Of a DNA stretch of 64,000 nucleotides, positions 1-11,475 are shown piece after piece (the stretch's first letter is position 1; each line of letters begins with the position of its first letter). The notes under the pieces were generated by a model that did not search any database, was not told where the DNA came from, and was given only the letters and a program-made list of their open reading frames with translations. Made by a program: the position numbers and the translations under genes. This DNA comes from Cyprinodon diabolis (lineage: Eukaryota; Chordata; Actinopteri; Cyprinodontiformes; Cyprinodontidae): NCBI GenBank assembly GCA_030533445.1, contig CM060080.1:6614052-6678051 (forward strand), read 5' to 3'.

Positions 1-546
1 TTTGTCTTTGAAGGAATGATAAAAAAACAAGCTGTTTGCATCTCCGAAGGATGAAAAATAACCCTGGTTTGAGTCATTAGGTTCATATATTTGCAAAACA
101 GATTAATTCAAGGAACATATACCCCTCTATCCCCTTTTAAAATCAACATAGTACATTTGAGTGCATTTCAGATGCTCTAAATTCAGTTCCTTTAGAGTGG
201 AGCACAATAAGAAACTAGAAAACTCATACATCTGAATTTAAATGCTCTCTCCTATCTATTTGACTTAAGAGCAACATATATTTTGTTCCAACCAGTTTTT
301 TCTAGTAAGCCTTGATATGCTTTTCCTCATATATAAAATGTATAGGGACAAAAACATGCGGCGGTACGTTGAGTGCCAAAGCCAAAAGTAGAAAAATAAA
401 AAAAAATTGTGAAGGGATTCGGGAGTGCTCATACTTTACACTTTTCTTCACCGTGAGAATTTGCAGCAGCCAAGCAAACTTTCAAACGTTTTAAATTCTC
501 CATAAAAATCTAAAAAAACAAAAAAACTGATGCCTCATTACAATTA
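1..546. other. Unrecognised AT-rich DNA
   Basis: No gene, repeat end or RNA signature was recognised. The stretch is AT-rich with short A-runs. A 60-codon open frame near 312-494 has low-complexity, lysine-rich content and resembles no family I know. Confidence 0.5.
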
Positions 547-548
547 TA

Positions 549-767
549 CGGAAGAGGATTAGGGCCACTGAAAAAAAAAAAAGTTAACTGATTTTTAAAT
601 TTTATTTCAGTTTAACATGGGAAAAAAGTCCCAAAATTCTGACAATAAAAACAGTCAGAATTCTGAGAAAAAAGTCAGAATTCTGACTTTTTTCCCATAC
701 TATACTGAAATAAAATAAAAAAAAATCAGTTATATATTTTTTTTTCAGTGGCCCTAATCCTCTTCCG
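549..767. mobile_element. Foldback MITE with TA duplication
   Basis: The two ends are long inverted repeats: CGGAAGAGGATTAGGGCCAC at the left and its complement GTGGCCCTAATCCTCTTCCG at the right, each followed inwards by an A- or T-run. TA dinucleotides flank both ends (547-548 and 768-769). The middle repeats the motif AGTCAGAATTCTGAC, itself palindromic. There is no coding capacity. The TA duplication fits a Tc1/mariner-dependent miniature element; the superfamily is inferred. Confidence 0.75.
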
Positions 768-833
768 TACAATGAAATGTTGCTCTATTCATTTATTTAT
801 GAGGTATTTAAGGCGCTAGTGGCTGTTTTTTAT

Positions 834-986
834 ACAGTGGGCTGACAGGAAAGGAGGTATGAGAGAGGGGGAGACATAAGGCAAATGACCACAGGTCGGA
901 TCCAGACCCGGGTTGGCCACGTCACGGACTAAAGCCTCGGTATATATGTTGTGCGCGGCACGCTAACCACTGGACCACCGAAGCAA
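834..986 (-). repeat. tRNA-derived SINE (family S1)
   Basis: On the minus strand the block opens with a box-A-like GGTGGTCCAGTGGTTAGCG and has a box-B-like region around 890-905. It then runs into a CT-rich 3' part (TCTCCCCCTCTCTCATACC). A second copy lies at 35420-35540. This is a fossil retroposon, not a functional tRNA: there is no acceptor stem. Confidence 0.65.
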
Positions 987-1242
987 ACCCATGTTGGTCT
1001 ATTCATTTAATTTAACCCCTTGAGCTCTAGAGTTTATAGAGCAATTTTTGTCTGAAGTTAAAGTGGAAATGTAACAATAATTATTAGTAAGGCACAAAGT
1101 TATTAAATATTTTCAAGTTGAACCACAATTGTAAATCTCATAATTACTGATAGGTGATAAACCAGAGAAAAAAATAAAAATCTTCTTGCCTAATGTTTTT
1201 TATTTAATTAACAGTGCAAAATTTTTGTTAAAGCTTTAGACT

Positions 1243-1778
1243 GTATAGATCTAGCCTCGTGAGACCATCCTGATCTCGCGAGCTTTCAAGGTTTCATTCG
1301 CAGATCAGTCTGGAGACTCTCCGTTAATCAAAATGTAGAGCCGTTCACCAAACGAACGTCCAATCAGCGTTGGCTTTGAGGCGGGTTGAGGTGTGACGCA
1401 ACAAGAAGCGCGACAGTTCAGTCTAAAGAACACGGCGGCTTCAGCCGATGAAACTAGCGTTAGCGTGGCTATCGAGCAAGTTTTATCGGAATTACAGAGT
1501 ATTTCTTCACTGAAAGAAGAACAAAACACTGCTCTGGAGACTTTTCTCAGAGGAAAAGATGTTTTTGCTCTTCTCCCGACTGGTTTCGGCAAGAGTAGCC
1601 TGGCTTGTGGTTGTGTTTTCGTCGTCGGTCTGTTAGTACGTCATATGCTTCGTCTATCACCAACATAGGCCAATCAGCTAACCAGTATTTTCGCCCCTTC
1701 CCAAAATTACATAAACAGAAGGTTTCCAGATGGATTTGCTCTGCATATTCATCTGGCGGAGTCAGGTTAGTATACATC
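1243..1778 (+). mobile_element. Helicase-exon element, copy 1
   Basis: The element spans 1252-1769 between near-identical 9-bp flanks GTATAGATC and GTATACATC (8 of 9 match). Its left end is TAGCCTCGTGAGACC and its right end GTCAGGTTA. A TCTCGCGAG motif lies near the left end. A subterminal palindrome near the right end, CAGATGGAT...ATTCATCTG, is shared with copies 2 and 4. A frame reading a RecQ-type N-terminus occupies about 1435-1600. The start codon is ACG here instead of ATG. After FGKS the reading changes to a variant segment shared with copy 4. About 25 bp present in copies 2, 3 and 4 are missing after TATGCTTCG. The superfamily is unassigned; 9-bp duplications are typical of Mutator-like elements. 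Confidence 0.8.
1435..1668 (+). pseudogene. RecQ-type helicase first-exon fragment (copy 1)
   Basis: The frame reads AASADETSVSVAIEQVLSEL, then SISSLKEEQNTALE, then GKDVFALLPTGFGKS. The Q near the segment LKEEQ and the P-loop LPTGFGKS match the start of the helicase core of RecQ-family SF2 ATPases. The rest of the enzyme (DEAH box, motifs III-VI, RQC domain) is absent. The initiator is degraded to ACG. Past the Walker A lysine and serine the frame departs from the conserved LIYQL seen in copies 2 and 3. It cannot make a helicase. It is probably a captured or retained 5' exon carried by the mobile element. Confidence 0.7.
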
Positions 1779-2231
1779 CACATCCACACAGAAAATTTGG
1801 ACTGAATCGGTTGAAGCATATTTGTTCCATAAAGGTTTAAGTGGACAGTGTGGGAGGCCAACATGTGATTTGGAAATTTGTCTGTTTCGGCATAGGTGCA
1901 CCTCAGAATCAATTGAATGTTTTGGTCTAAAATTAGAAATGGCTATTTACTAAAAATTACTTGTCTTTGTCTTTAATGAAGGGAAGAGGAGCCTACTTCT
2001 CTGCAGTTCTTCTCCAGTTTTCTTCAGCTCCTTTAGCCTGTTGTTGATCTGTCCTTCATCTGAGCAAATTCTGCTGCTTTCAATCTTCTGGATGAGCAGA
2101 CCTATATAGCTTTTTTTTTTTCTCTGAATGCCCACGAGTGACACTACTGGACTGATCCTTTTGCTCTGAAAAAACAGCTTTTCAGCAGAACCAGATGCTA
2201 AGCGGATTTGCTGGATTGGAACCTCTTGTTT
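1779..2231. other. Unrecognised spacer
   Basis: No element end, RNA or domain was recognised. A minus-strand frame at 1950-2279 has no family resemblance and overlaps the next element. Confidence 0.4.
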
Positions 2232-2632
2232 GGTTGAAATTATGGCTGAAACAAGTAATTGTTTTGAAATGTTTGTCAACTAATTCAGTAATCGATTAAT
2301 CAATAACTGGAGAATAGGGGCTTTAAAACATGCCTTTAGCTGACAGAAACCCATTTAGAGCAGTATTTATGCCAAAATTGTAAAAAATAAATAAATAAAT
2401 ATTTAACATTTTATATTTAAGATGAAAATATTTTTTAATTGTCAATATACTTAATTTAGAACTCCTCAAGTGGAAGATTTTGAGTTTCACCTGGTTTAAT
2501 TTCCTAAATTTAATTTAATTTAATTTCTTTGAAGAATCTTTGGCTATTTCGTTATTAATTAGAGTAATAGAAAAAAATAATCAACAATTAATCGATTTGC
2601 AAAATAATCTTTAATTGCAGCCTTAGTTGAAA
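2232..2632. mobile_element. hAT-like miniature element
   Basis: Flanks GGTTGAAA (2232-2239) and AGTTGAAA (2625-2632) agree at 7 of 8 bases. The inner ends are TTATGGCTGAAAC and, read inwards from the right, AAGGCTGCAATTAAAG. Both ends hold the AATCGATTAATC motif typical of a common fish hAT family. There is no coding content. An 8-bp duplication supports hAT. Confidence 0.55.
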
Positions 2633-3300
2633 CAGGCACTACATGCTTGAAAACTCATTTGGAAACCAGAACTGGTGGAAAAACTCTAACTGGTACCAAG
2701 CACCACGCTATATACATTGTTTTCTTTTTCTTTCCTCCACACTGTATTTTACAGACGTTGTAAGAATAAAAGTAAAATTTGCCTGCAGAAATCTGAATCA
2801 TCTTTTTCTTTTCCATTTTGGGTCCATATAGTTTTATCTTGTCACTCTTTGTTGTTTGATATTTTCGACACAGCGGGGACTCTTTGTGTTTTAATACTCT
2901 GTATTAGGCCAAAGGTCGTGCTAACTGATTAGTTTCCAATGAGACTTGAAAAGTAGAATTATTAATGTTCTGATGTCATTTACTTCATCAGGATTTTGCA
3001 CTACAACTTTCTGTAAGACAGCATCATGCATTTCTTCTCATACAACATACAACAGCTGTAGGTTTATCTCTATCTGTTACTAAGTGGCTATTTATTTCTG
3101 GCTGTGGGTTCTTGCATTAAAATATGTTTTAATTCCCTAATAATACAGTAAATCTGACACATAAAAAAAAAAAAAAAAAAAACTCAGACCAACCATCCTT
3201 TTCTCAGTCTCCTGCAGCCATGTAAGAAATTATAAGACCACTCTTGCTTTATTTTGCTCTGTTAGTTGAAAACTTCAAGTAATACAATTCTCGTACTCAT
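2633..3300. other. Unrecognised AT-rich DNA with poly(A)
   Basis: A run of about 19 adenines lies at 3163-3181. It could be the tail of an old plus-strand retroposon, but nothing upstream is recognisable. The overlapping frames at 2643-2932 are not supported as genes. Confidence 0.4.
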
Positions 3301-3301
3301 A

Positions 3302-3740
3302 CTTGTCGTCTCCCACTTTATCCGGAACCGGGTCGCGGGGGCAGCAGACTAAGCAGAGACTCCTAGACTTCCCTCTCCGCTGACACCTCCTCCAGCTCTG
3401 TTGGGGGAAGCCCTAGGCACTCCCAGGCCAGTCGAGAGACATAGTCTCTCCAACGTGTCTTGGGCCGTCCCCTGGGCCTCCTCCCGGTGGGACGTGCCTG
3501 GAGGCGTCCAGGGGGCATCCGACTCCTCTCGATGTGGAGGAGAACCGGCTCTACACTGAGCCTCTCCCGAATGACCGAGCTCCTTACCCTATCTCTAAGG
3601 GAGAGCCCAGCCACCCTGCAGAGAAAGCTCATTTCAGCCGCTTGTATCCGTGATCCCGTTCTTTCGGTCATGATCCAGATTTCATGACCATAGGTGAGGG
3701 TAGGAACGTAGACCGACCGGTAAATTGAGAGCTTCTAGAA
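3302..3740 (-). mobile_element. Non-LTR retrotransposon, ORF2 C-terminal piece
   Basis: Read on the minus strand, the frame contains MTERTGSRIQAAEMSFLCRV, AGLSLRDRVRSSVIRE and RPTGRRPRGRPKTRWRDYVS. This is the C-terminal tail after the reverse transcriptase of a LINE family abundant in fish. The segment between HIERS and PPGRL looks shortened relative to the usual form, as does the one between GRL and RPTG. It begins inside the former ORF, so it is 5'-truncated as LINE copies usually are. No reverse transcriptase motif remains. Confidence 0.75.
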
Positions 3741-4644
3741 CGAGAAAATAAAGTTTTACCACATTTATCCTTTAAAACTAAGATAAAACAAAATTACAAG
3801 TGCAGATGTGTACACACTTGTGGCTTGTTGCCCTCTGTTCCTTATATGCTGCATCACCTCGTGTTGAGTGCTCGCACTCACACACATAACTGTGATTAAC
3901 TCTGCAGCACACGGCCTTCCAATAGTCTCAGATAACTGCTTCTCTTTGATAAACATGAGAGCTCAGACACACTGCTGTCTGCTGCTGCCATCTGACTGAT
4001 CAAACACACCCCCCACCCTGATCAGACACACACACACACACACACGCAAACAGTCCATCTGAAGATATGCATGCATGCACCTACACATCTCCAGTACTCG
4101 CTCAGTGTCCAATATCACAGAGTATGTAAAGCCTGGAGAATATTTGATATGTAGATAAGTCTTAAAAGGGTGAGATTTGCATATTTTGCTCCTGTTGCAT
4201 ATCCCTCTAAGCTGCATGTGGTAGGTATATTTTTCATCGGCAAGAGAAGAAAATTAATTTGTTTTTGATGGGAGGGGGTTTGGGAGGTATGACTGATCAT
4301 TCCAGAACTGAGAGAGTTTTAAATGATTTTAATTTGATGGCTGGATGTTGTGGAGATCTGCTTTTCATGTACTTCAACGCAGTCTGAGCGGTTATGTTAA
4401 TTAGCAGTTGTCCTGATGCCATACATTACAAATTAGACGTTTTAATCAGTGTCCTTTTATTGGCATTTTAAAGCGTTCATTTAGAAGTGCTTGATAAGAA
4501 CAACAATATTTGAATATTCTTAATTTCATAAATATTTCTTTATCCTAATTTAAGGAATTTTTTTTTACCTTTTTCAATTGCTTTTCTCTTGACATCTCTA
4601 GATTGCATGAAGCATCGCTAATACTACTGCAAAATATTTATTAA

Positions 4645-4646
<2 letters not shown>
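3741..4646. other. Unrecognised DNA with a short CA repeat
   Basis: A (CA)n tract lies at about 4025-4045 and an ATGCATGCATGC run near 4067. Otherwise nothing was recognised on either strand. Confidence 0.4.

Positions 4647-4647
<1 letters not shown>

Positions 4648-4712
<65 letters not shown>
4648..4712. repeat. (TA)n microsatellite
   Basis: About 32 uninterrupted TA units. Nothing coding lies next to it. Confidence 0.95.
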
Positions 4713-4715
<3 letters not shown>

Positions 4716-4877
4716 TTATGACAACTGAAACTAAGAAGACGCTGTTAAGTCGGCTCGGTTCTTCTGCTAAGCAGGTAAAACCGCAACGCAGGGAATGAGT
4801 TCAATTAAATTAGATGCTTACTTCAACAACTTTTCTCCAAATATGAAGCACTGACCACTTTACCATACTTTACACTG

Positions 4878-7192
4878 GCTTAGAGCGGTTATTCTTACCT
4901 GGGTCCTAGTGGTCCGCGAGTGCATTGCAAGAGGTACATGAAAATATTTTATTTCTTAGCTAGTAAAATAAAATAGGGCTGGAATCTGTTCTGCTTTCTG
5001 AGGATCCAATTGAATTAAACAAGCTTTATTGAATTGAACAACCTGTTTTCGTTAAATGTTTGAGTTCACCTTCAGCTGTGACGCACATAGAAACTAAGCA
5101 GGGGAACAGACTAGATGTAAAGAAAGGGCTGAGATCAGCTGTTTTTTACACTGAACTATCGGAGCTCATCATAGCAGCTCTGGTGTCTTGATGAAAACAA
5201 GGAAAACTAATTAAGTTATAATTTTTGTTCTGCATTTTCTTTCCAATTCATCAACTTTAAATGTGATTATAAGGGAGTTACTCAGATCAGCTTCAGTATT
5301 ATAAATATAGCAGGGCTGCTGGAAGTAGTTTTGAACAGGGTATGCTGTTTTTTTTTTCTTTGGATAAAAGAACTATGAGCCTATAGGTCTATGTAAAATA
5401 AAATAAAAATAAAGAAGCACATAGATTATGATTCACTACTTTATTTTCCTATACACTTCAGTGCACACAACCAGTTTCTGTAACACTCAGACATCAGCAG
5501 TTCCCAGCTGCGCTATTAAACGTCACAATAACACTTTAACAACATGGATTTGGTCAGCTTGCATGAACTTGAGTCACAGTGTTTATGTCAAACATAACTT
5601 TATTAGCTCAAAAATCCTTTTACACAGACCACAAGGAAGTAATTATATTAATATACTATTAAACGTTATTGAACAGTTCTCCATATCCATCACACAAAGA
5701 ACACAGGATCAAAATAACACTGTAAAATACTATGGTTACGTTACCCTGCACGGATAGATATGAAAGTGTACCTTTCTTTGAGCTATAGGCAGTGGATGTC
5801 ATTAACTGGCCTGTTTGCTCTCTCTTAATTAGTAATTTCTTTCACCTGTTGTTTTCCCTCACTGCCTCAATTATAATTTATTCCTCTCACCTGTTTCTTC
5901 TGTTTATATTCAGTTCAGCCTGAGCATTCAGTGCCAGATCATTATTTGTCTTTCTGTTAGTCTGTTCGTTGAGTTTTTGCCTTGGTTTATGTCCTGGATC
6001 CTGGCAGCCAGTGGAAAGAGGGTTTTTGTGTTTGTCTCGTCTCCTGATCGTCCTCTGTTCCTCCCCCACGGAGTCCTCTGGGTTTTTGGCTCAATATGTG
6101 GGGAGGTTCAGTTTTTATCTTAGTAAGCCTGGCTCCAGGGAGGAGACCAGTTTAAAGTCCTGCATCAAGTTCTGGTTCCACGTCCTGTCTCGGCTACCCT
6201 CTTCCACTGAGCCTGCTCATCTGCACCTGATCTGTTCTGCTCCTGTGCGTGACCACCTGGTCACGCTTTCGGACCCTGTCAGACTCTGAACCCGCCTGGG
6301 AGCTCTGTGATGCCTGGAAGTCTGGATCCTGCCACCTGTTCTGATCCTGCCTGATCTGGATCCCTGACCAGGATCGGCTTCCAGCATGTCCTCTGGGACT
6401 GCATCACTTGGGGACATTCTTGGACTGGACTGTTAAACCAGAGTTCTGTGATTGGGCGGTGCCCCGCTCCCTATCCTGCAGTGTCCGCGAGCCACAGCTC
6501 CACTTTAGTTTTTGTTTTATTTGATAAACTTTTTGAACTTTCCTACTGACTGTCTCTCCTTGAATACTGGGTCCATCTGTCCGCCGTTCATGACAGTGGA
6601 CCCTGATTACAGGTGTCCAAATGTTGAAGTGTGCTCTGAGGTTGTGGAGTTAAAGTCTCTTATAAGCGGACAAATCCGGTAAGCGTTTCTGTGTCATATT
6701 TCCTCCTCGTTTCTGTCATTACTATGTAAATTGACTAGCCTACTGCCGGGAGCAGGATAACACGCTCTACCTTGTTTGGCTTTGCCCCGACAATCTAACT
6801 TCCATTAACTTGTGTTGATTCAAATCATGTTTTATTAAAATCCAAATATATGTCACATTAATAATTTCCCAAAATATTCATAAGAAATATATAAATTGTG
6901 CAAAGTATTTTTAATACATTTTCCTGAAATCTCCCTCTGGCCACTAGGAGGTGCTTTACCACCCCCACTTCCTGCAGCCATGAAATGCAGTTTTTTTTTT
7001 TAGATGGAAAGAATAAAATGCCTAAGAGTTAAATGCTGAAATTAAAAGATGTAAACTAGTTTTTATTTTACAATCGGTTATTGTATGTTCCACTTTTGGA
7101 AAATTATCAATACTCTTGACTGAGAGGGGGACGCATTGTAACACAATATGGGGAACAGAAGTCAAAAAAGGTTGGGAAACACTGGCTTAGAG
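4878..7192. mobile_element. Large hAT-like element with nested solo LTR
   Basis: GCTTAGAG occurs at 4878-4885 and 7185-7192. Between them the left end reads CGGTTATTCTTACCTGGGTCC. The right end, inverted, reads CAGTGTTTCCCAACC. These are diverged forms of the common hAT terminus CAGTGGTTCTCAACC. Similarity between the flanks runs a few bases beyond the 8-bp duplication on both sides, so the exact ends are uncertain. The middle is interrupted by the LTR at 5797-6595. No transposase motif was recognised. Confidence 0.5.
5797..6595. mobile_element. Solo LTR
   Basis: The block begins TGTCAT and ends ATGACA, a perfect 6-bp inverted terminus of the TG...CA type. It is flanked by perfect 5-bp duplications GTGGA at 5792-5796 and 6596-6600. 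The length is 799 bp. No gag, pol or second LTR is present, so this is the product of LTR-LTR recombination. The 3' part is C/T-rich like many fish Gypsy-type LTRs. The family is inferred; the structure is direct. Open frames inside it (5969-6289 and its complement) are incidental. Confidence 0.8.
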
Positions 7193-9190
7193 GGTTATTT
7201 AAGTCATTTATAAATACATTTTGCGAACATGTTGAAGCAAAGAGAAGTGTAGTTAATAAATTATTTAATTATAACAAACAAGTATTAAGGGGGAAAAAAA
7301 GGATTAATAACAAAATATTTAAAAAATAATAAATAAATAGTAATATATCATATACGAAATAATATATATTAAAAAGTAGATATAATAAATTAGTTTGTGC
7401 TGATTTTACTTTTAAGAAGAATGTATTTGGGTTTATAAATTTAAAACTCCAACATAGTTTTTTTTTTGCATATTTTGTGTTAACACGCATTGAGAAACTT
7501 TAACAGTAACGTCATGGCTTCCTTTCCTTGCATTCAGTCAGTAATTTGTGCGCACTGGGCTCTGGTAATAACTTCACAGAGAAAGAGTACATCCAGGGGA
7601 GACACACACACACTCAACTTCTTTGCTCACAGCTACAAAGCCACCATGACAGAAATTGGGCAGCAGGTTAATAACTACTGCCCATCCTTACAGTGCCTGG
7701 AGACTGACACACACACACTCACACATGGTCACAACACCAAGACCAGGTACTGCATTTGATAAACTGTTAGGTCTTGGTATTGAGTCGCTGTATGTCAAGG
7801 CTGTGTGTCATCTTTGCTAACTTTTCCACTGCATACTATGAAATTTACTAACTGACATACTCACACATCCACTCACACATACACAGAAGAGCCTCAGTCC
7901 TAGTTCTCATTTTCACTTTCCAGTCTTTACACTTTGCCATTCATAATTTTGGATTAAGCATTCAGAAGAATGTTGTGTCCCCTCTGCGTCCTTGAAGATG
8001 GCAAAAAGACCATAATTAGAATTTCACAACCTTAAAGAGGGTTTTTTTCAATCAAACCTGTCTGAAGATGTGTTATAACATACGGCATGTTTTTCAGGGT
8101 TACAATGGTAAATTTGCCCATAAGGTTTCCAAACAGAGAAAGAACGGCAGTGTGACCTAAAGCTCTACATAAATCCTAAGAGTATTAAATATATATGTTT
8201 TTGTCTTATTGATTCATGACTATGTTCCCTTAGATCACAGATTTACCTATAGATAAATCTAAGGACCACCTATCCTCCAGTCAGAGCTCCCTGGATAATA
8301 AACAGCAGGATGCAGGTGGCAAATTGATTGTGAATAGTTTGAATCAGGCTGTTATCCTTTTTGACTGGACTGGTGTTGGTCCAGGATAGCTTGGAACAGG
8401 CTGTGGTTCCTGTTATATGTCTGGACAGGCTATATGGCTAGCAACAGAAAGCCTCTCCTGTGTCCCTGGCTTTGGTGGGTGAGTCTGGGCCCATAATGGT
8501 TGTTGGAATTGGTTTATTGGGATATTGATACTATAAAAAAGGGATTTTAAGTGTTGGAGGTTGGTTAAATCCAAGTTAACAATGGGAGTTCTGAGCTACG
8601 GTGCACTTGACGGGGGTTTTGGGCTGCTAGTGGCCGGCACTGGTTCTTCCAGGCTGCAGCTGACTGGTGGTATGGCCACTATGTAGGAATTCTCCCCTGA
8701 GACTTAAAGCTGGGGCCTTGGCACCTATTCCTTCCTCCCTCCAACATGAAACTCCAAACAGCAATAGGCTCTTAAAGTGTGGGACAATAGACTTTGGATG
8801 CAGGGGCCAGGCACCATACTGTGTCGGTCCTTTGTTTCCTGCCCTGGCACCTGTGAATTGAGTGACAGTGACTTGAGGTGTGGGAATGGCCAAGGTATTT
8901 GGCAGCAATAGGGAGAATTTTGCTTTGTTGAGGATCTCACCTGCTGGAGCTCATAGACAATAGCTCATCATATGGAAAGACAATTTCGCAAAACCATTTC
9001 TTGTCATGGTTTGGTGCCTGCCCAGCTTGTTTGGAGCTCTGTGGAGTCTATCCTGCTGGTTCCTTAGGGGATGAGAGTTCTGGGGTTGTCTTGGACAAGA
9101 TTTCCAGGCTGGATCCAAGCATAAGGAAATTGTGATGGCTGACCTAAGCCTTGAACAAGACATATCAGTCTGGAAAATACCATAATAGCC
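7193..9190. other. Unrecognised stretch
   Basis: AT-rich to 7480, with short ACAC tracts near 7605 and 7708. The part from 8380 to 9180 is closer to balanced composition and holds overlapping short frames on both strands, but no domain, repeat end or splice-bounded exon was recognised. Confidence 0.35.
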
Positions 9191-9194
9191 TGAT

Positions 9195-9228
9195 TTTCTA
9201 ACCCGTTTCCTCTGAAACGGGTTAGAAA
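9195..9228. repeat. Perfect 15-bp hairpin
   Basis: TTTCTAACCCGTTTC pairs exactly with GAAACGGGTTAGAAA across the 4-nt loop CTCT. Immediately after it, ACCTTAAATCTGGGAGTT is repeated nearly in tandem (about 9228-9268). No gene or element is attached. Confidence 0.7.
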
Positions 9229-9268
9229 CCTTAAATCTGGGAGTTAGAACCTTAAATCTGGGAGTTTG

Positions 9269-10690
9269 TAAGATTTTAATGATATATCCAGTTCATACGC
9301 ACATCACCTTGACTGTTTTGGTTTCAGAAAAGAGCTGCCATGCTTAAAATAGTCCTGAGAGTTTTGTGAGAGTCAAGGCCTGCCCAGACTGATAGGCTTA
9401 ATATTAAAAATACATGCACAATTCAGTTTGGCAAGGCTAATGTCCTAAGGTCTCAGTGCTCTGTCTCTCTGATTACCTTTACTTCGCTGGGATGAAGAAT
9501 GGTGTGCGTGTCTATGGCTGCTCTGGCCCTTCAGGACCGAGTCCAATCATCTTTTACGTGTTTCGGGCCTTCTACCTTTCTCAACACTTTAACAGGTTCC
9601 CAGTTGTTAAATTGAGAGAATCTGACTCTTTGGGTGTCTTTGCCGAGTTTCTACCTGTTCCTTATTTTGCACAAATCCTCCTTTTGGTCTGTAAAATAAA
9701 ATCTAGTCTTTGCAGAAGGATTTCATTATTAATCTTTAATAAGGTATCAAATATTTTGTGGCATCATATTTAGTTGAACTTAAATTCTTTGAGTTCTGTG
9801 CAGACTAAGGAAAAACATGTGTGTAGTCTCAGAAAATGAACAGAAGGCTGGAGAGAACTCCTAAAAGGCAGAGAGAAATAAGAGGAAGTAGTGTGTGTGG
9901 CCGATTAAAGAGGAAGATAAACGGGTCCTCTTTGATGGTGTGAGGCTTCAATTGAAAGAGCGAATAAAGGGGGGCTTTCATTGGCCAATGGGCTATTAGT
10001 GACACTGTGGTGAATGAGCCAAGCCGATTGGCCTGCAGCCTGAGAACACTTCCTGAGCCAGTAAACTGCACACTATGTCACCCTGCTATTCATCCTCAGT
10101 ATTCCTTTCTAACTCGCAACATTAAACTTATTTCTATTCATTAAAAACACTTCCTTCTCTTGCTTTTTAGTTGAATTCTTTATTTTCTTTATTTTTTTTA
10201 CTGCTGTGGACCCTTGTGCATCTCTTCTCGCTTTTGCTTTCACTTCCACTCCTCATTTTTCTTTTACTTGTTTTCTGACAAGGAAAGATTCTTTGTTTGG
10301 CTCATCCTTTGTTTGTCAGCACAATTTTTGCCCTTTTTAAAAAAATTCTCTTAATTTATTTTGTTGTTTTCTGCATTAATCATCCGATTTTTAAAATTAA
10401 CTCAATGACAAAATGCAAGAGAAAACTGTCAACACAAACTCATCCAAGAGGAACACATGTTGCAAGTCAATAACTCAATGCAATTAACTAGTTTTCCTTG
10501 AGAGAAACGTTTAACAATCTGACTGTCTTGTTTATGTAGATTAAATAGTCAAATATTATCTTTAGAGATGAATATGTCTTTTTCCTTGCAAATTGTTTCA
10601 AAAGGTGTAAAGAGTGTATAAGAATAAAAACAAAAACAGGCAGAGAAAGAAAATTAAAAATAGAGGGAGATTGAATGAGAAAAAAGAGAG
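9269..10690. other. Unrecognised AT-rich stretch
   Basis: No repeat end, RNA or coding exon was recognised. T-rich on the plus strand around 10140-10380. Confidence 0.35.
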
Positions 10691-10724
10691 AAAATAATTT
10701 AGCTATGAAGTAGAGAGTGAGAGA

Positions 10725-10990
10725 GCGCCGCTCTGCTGCCTCAGAGATCGATTGCTTTGCGGAGCTCCTGACAGGTGTAATTGTAAAGGCGTCATCTGTT
10801 CTTGTTTGCACAAAATACATTTTTTCTTCCTCTTTTTTTGTTCTTTTTTTTCCCTTTAAAGCTACGGTTGCAAGAACGTGGTGAACTGCATCGCCGTCAC
10901 CATCGCCTAATCTTCCCACCATCATCCCATTCTTGCGCATGCCATCGGACAAATCCCCTGTTATTTGAACAGATGGTCGGAAATCCATTC
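10725..10990. other. Candidate conserved non-coding element
   Basis: This block has more balanced, complex sequence than its AT-rich surroundings. It includes GCTGCCTCAGAGATCGATTG, CTGACAGGTGTAATTG and, after a T-run, GAACTGCATCGCCGTCACC. It carries no transposon ends and no long frame with family similarity. The frames at 10488-10988 and 10802-10996 run through homopolymers. The call is by texture only and needs cross-species alignment. It might instead be an old repeat. Confidence 0.25.
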
Positions 10991-11475
10991 TGCTGATAAG
11001 TTGCCTCTAGTTAGCATTTAGATTACCTGCAAAAATGGAACAATTTACTACACTGCCTCCCAGCATAACTTCTTCCTTCTCACCTCCTCCTGCTTTACCT
11101 CCCCTGTTTCCTTTACAGACACACCGCTCACACTCATTTCTGAGTGCCCTCCACTCCAGCAGGTTCCTGTTGCCTTTTGTGCTCTCTTTATACTTGTTTT
11201 GTTAGAAATGACAGAACATTTTGATAAGTGTGTTAGGAAGAGTAGAGGTGAGGAACAAATGGGTGGAGTGCAGAATAGTAGGGAAGGAAGAAAGAGAGGG
11301 GAAATGAAGAGTGATGGAAATAGGTTTAAGTATGGAAAGTTTAATAAGGATGACTTGCTCAAAAAAGGAAAGCTTTTTGCTTATCTTAAACGACAGAAAA
11401 CAACAGCAAATGAAAAAGTTCTTAAAGAGTAACAAAAATTTGGACTGGAAGAAAAACCAAGGTTTCAAAAGTCTG
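10991..11475. other. Unrecognised, purine-rich at the right
   Basis: From about 11200 to 11470 the plus strand is strongly purine-rich, which produces long lysine/glutamate-type frames by composition alone. No gene is supported. Confidence 0.4.

Noticed and set aside
1252..1769. Helitron identity for the helicase-exon element
   Set aside because: It has a helicase fragment and a near-terminal hairpin, but the 9-bp duplications, the GGTTA end and the RecQ-type (not PIF1-type) helicase do not fit Helitrons.
3460..3687. Plus-strand frame at 3.5 kb
   Set aside because: Antisense of the LINE C-terminal piece.
10488..10988. 166-codon minus-strand open frame
   Set aside because: Composed of Phe/Ile/Lys-rich text from AT-rich DNA; no domain, and overlapped by another frame on the plus strand.
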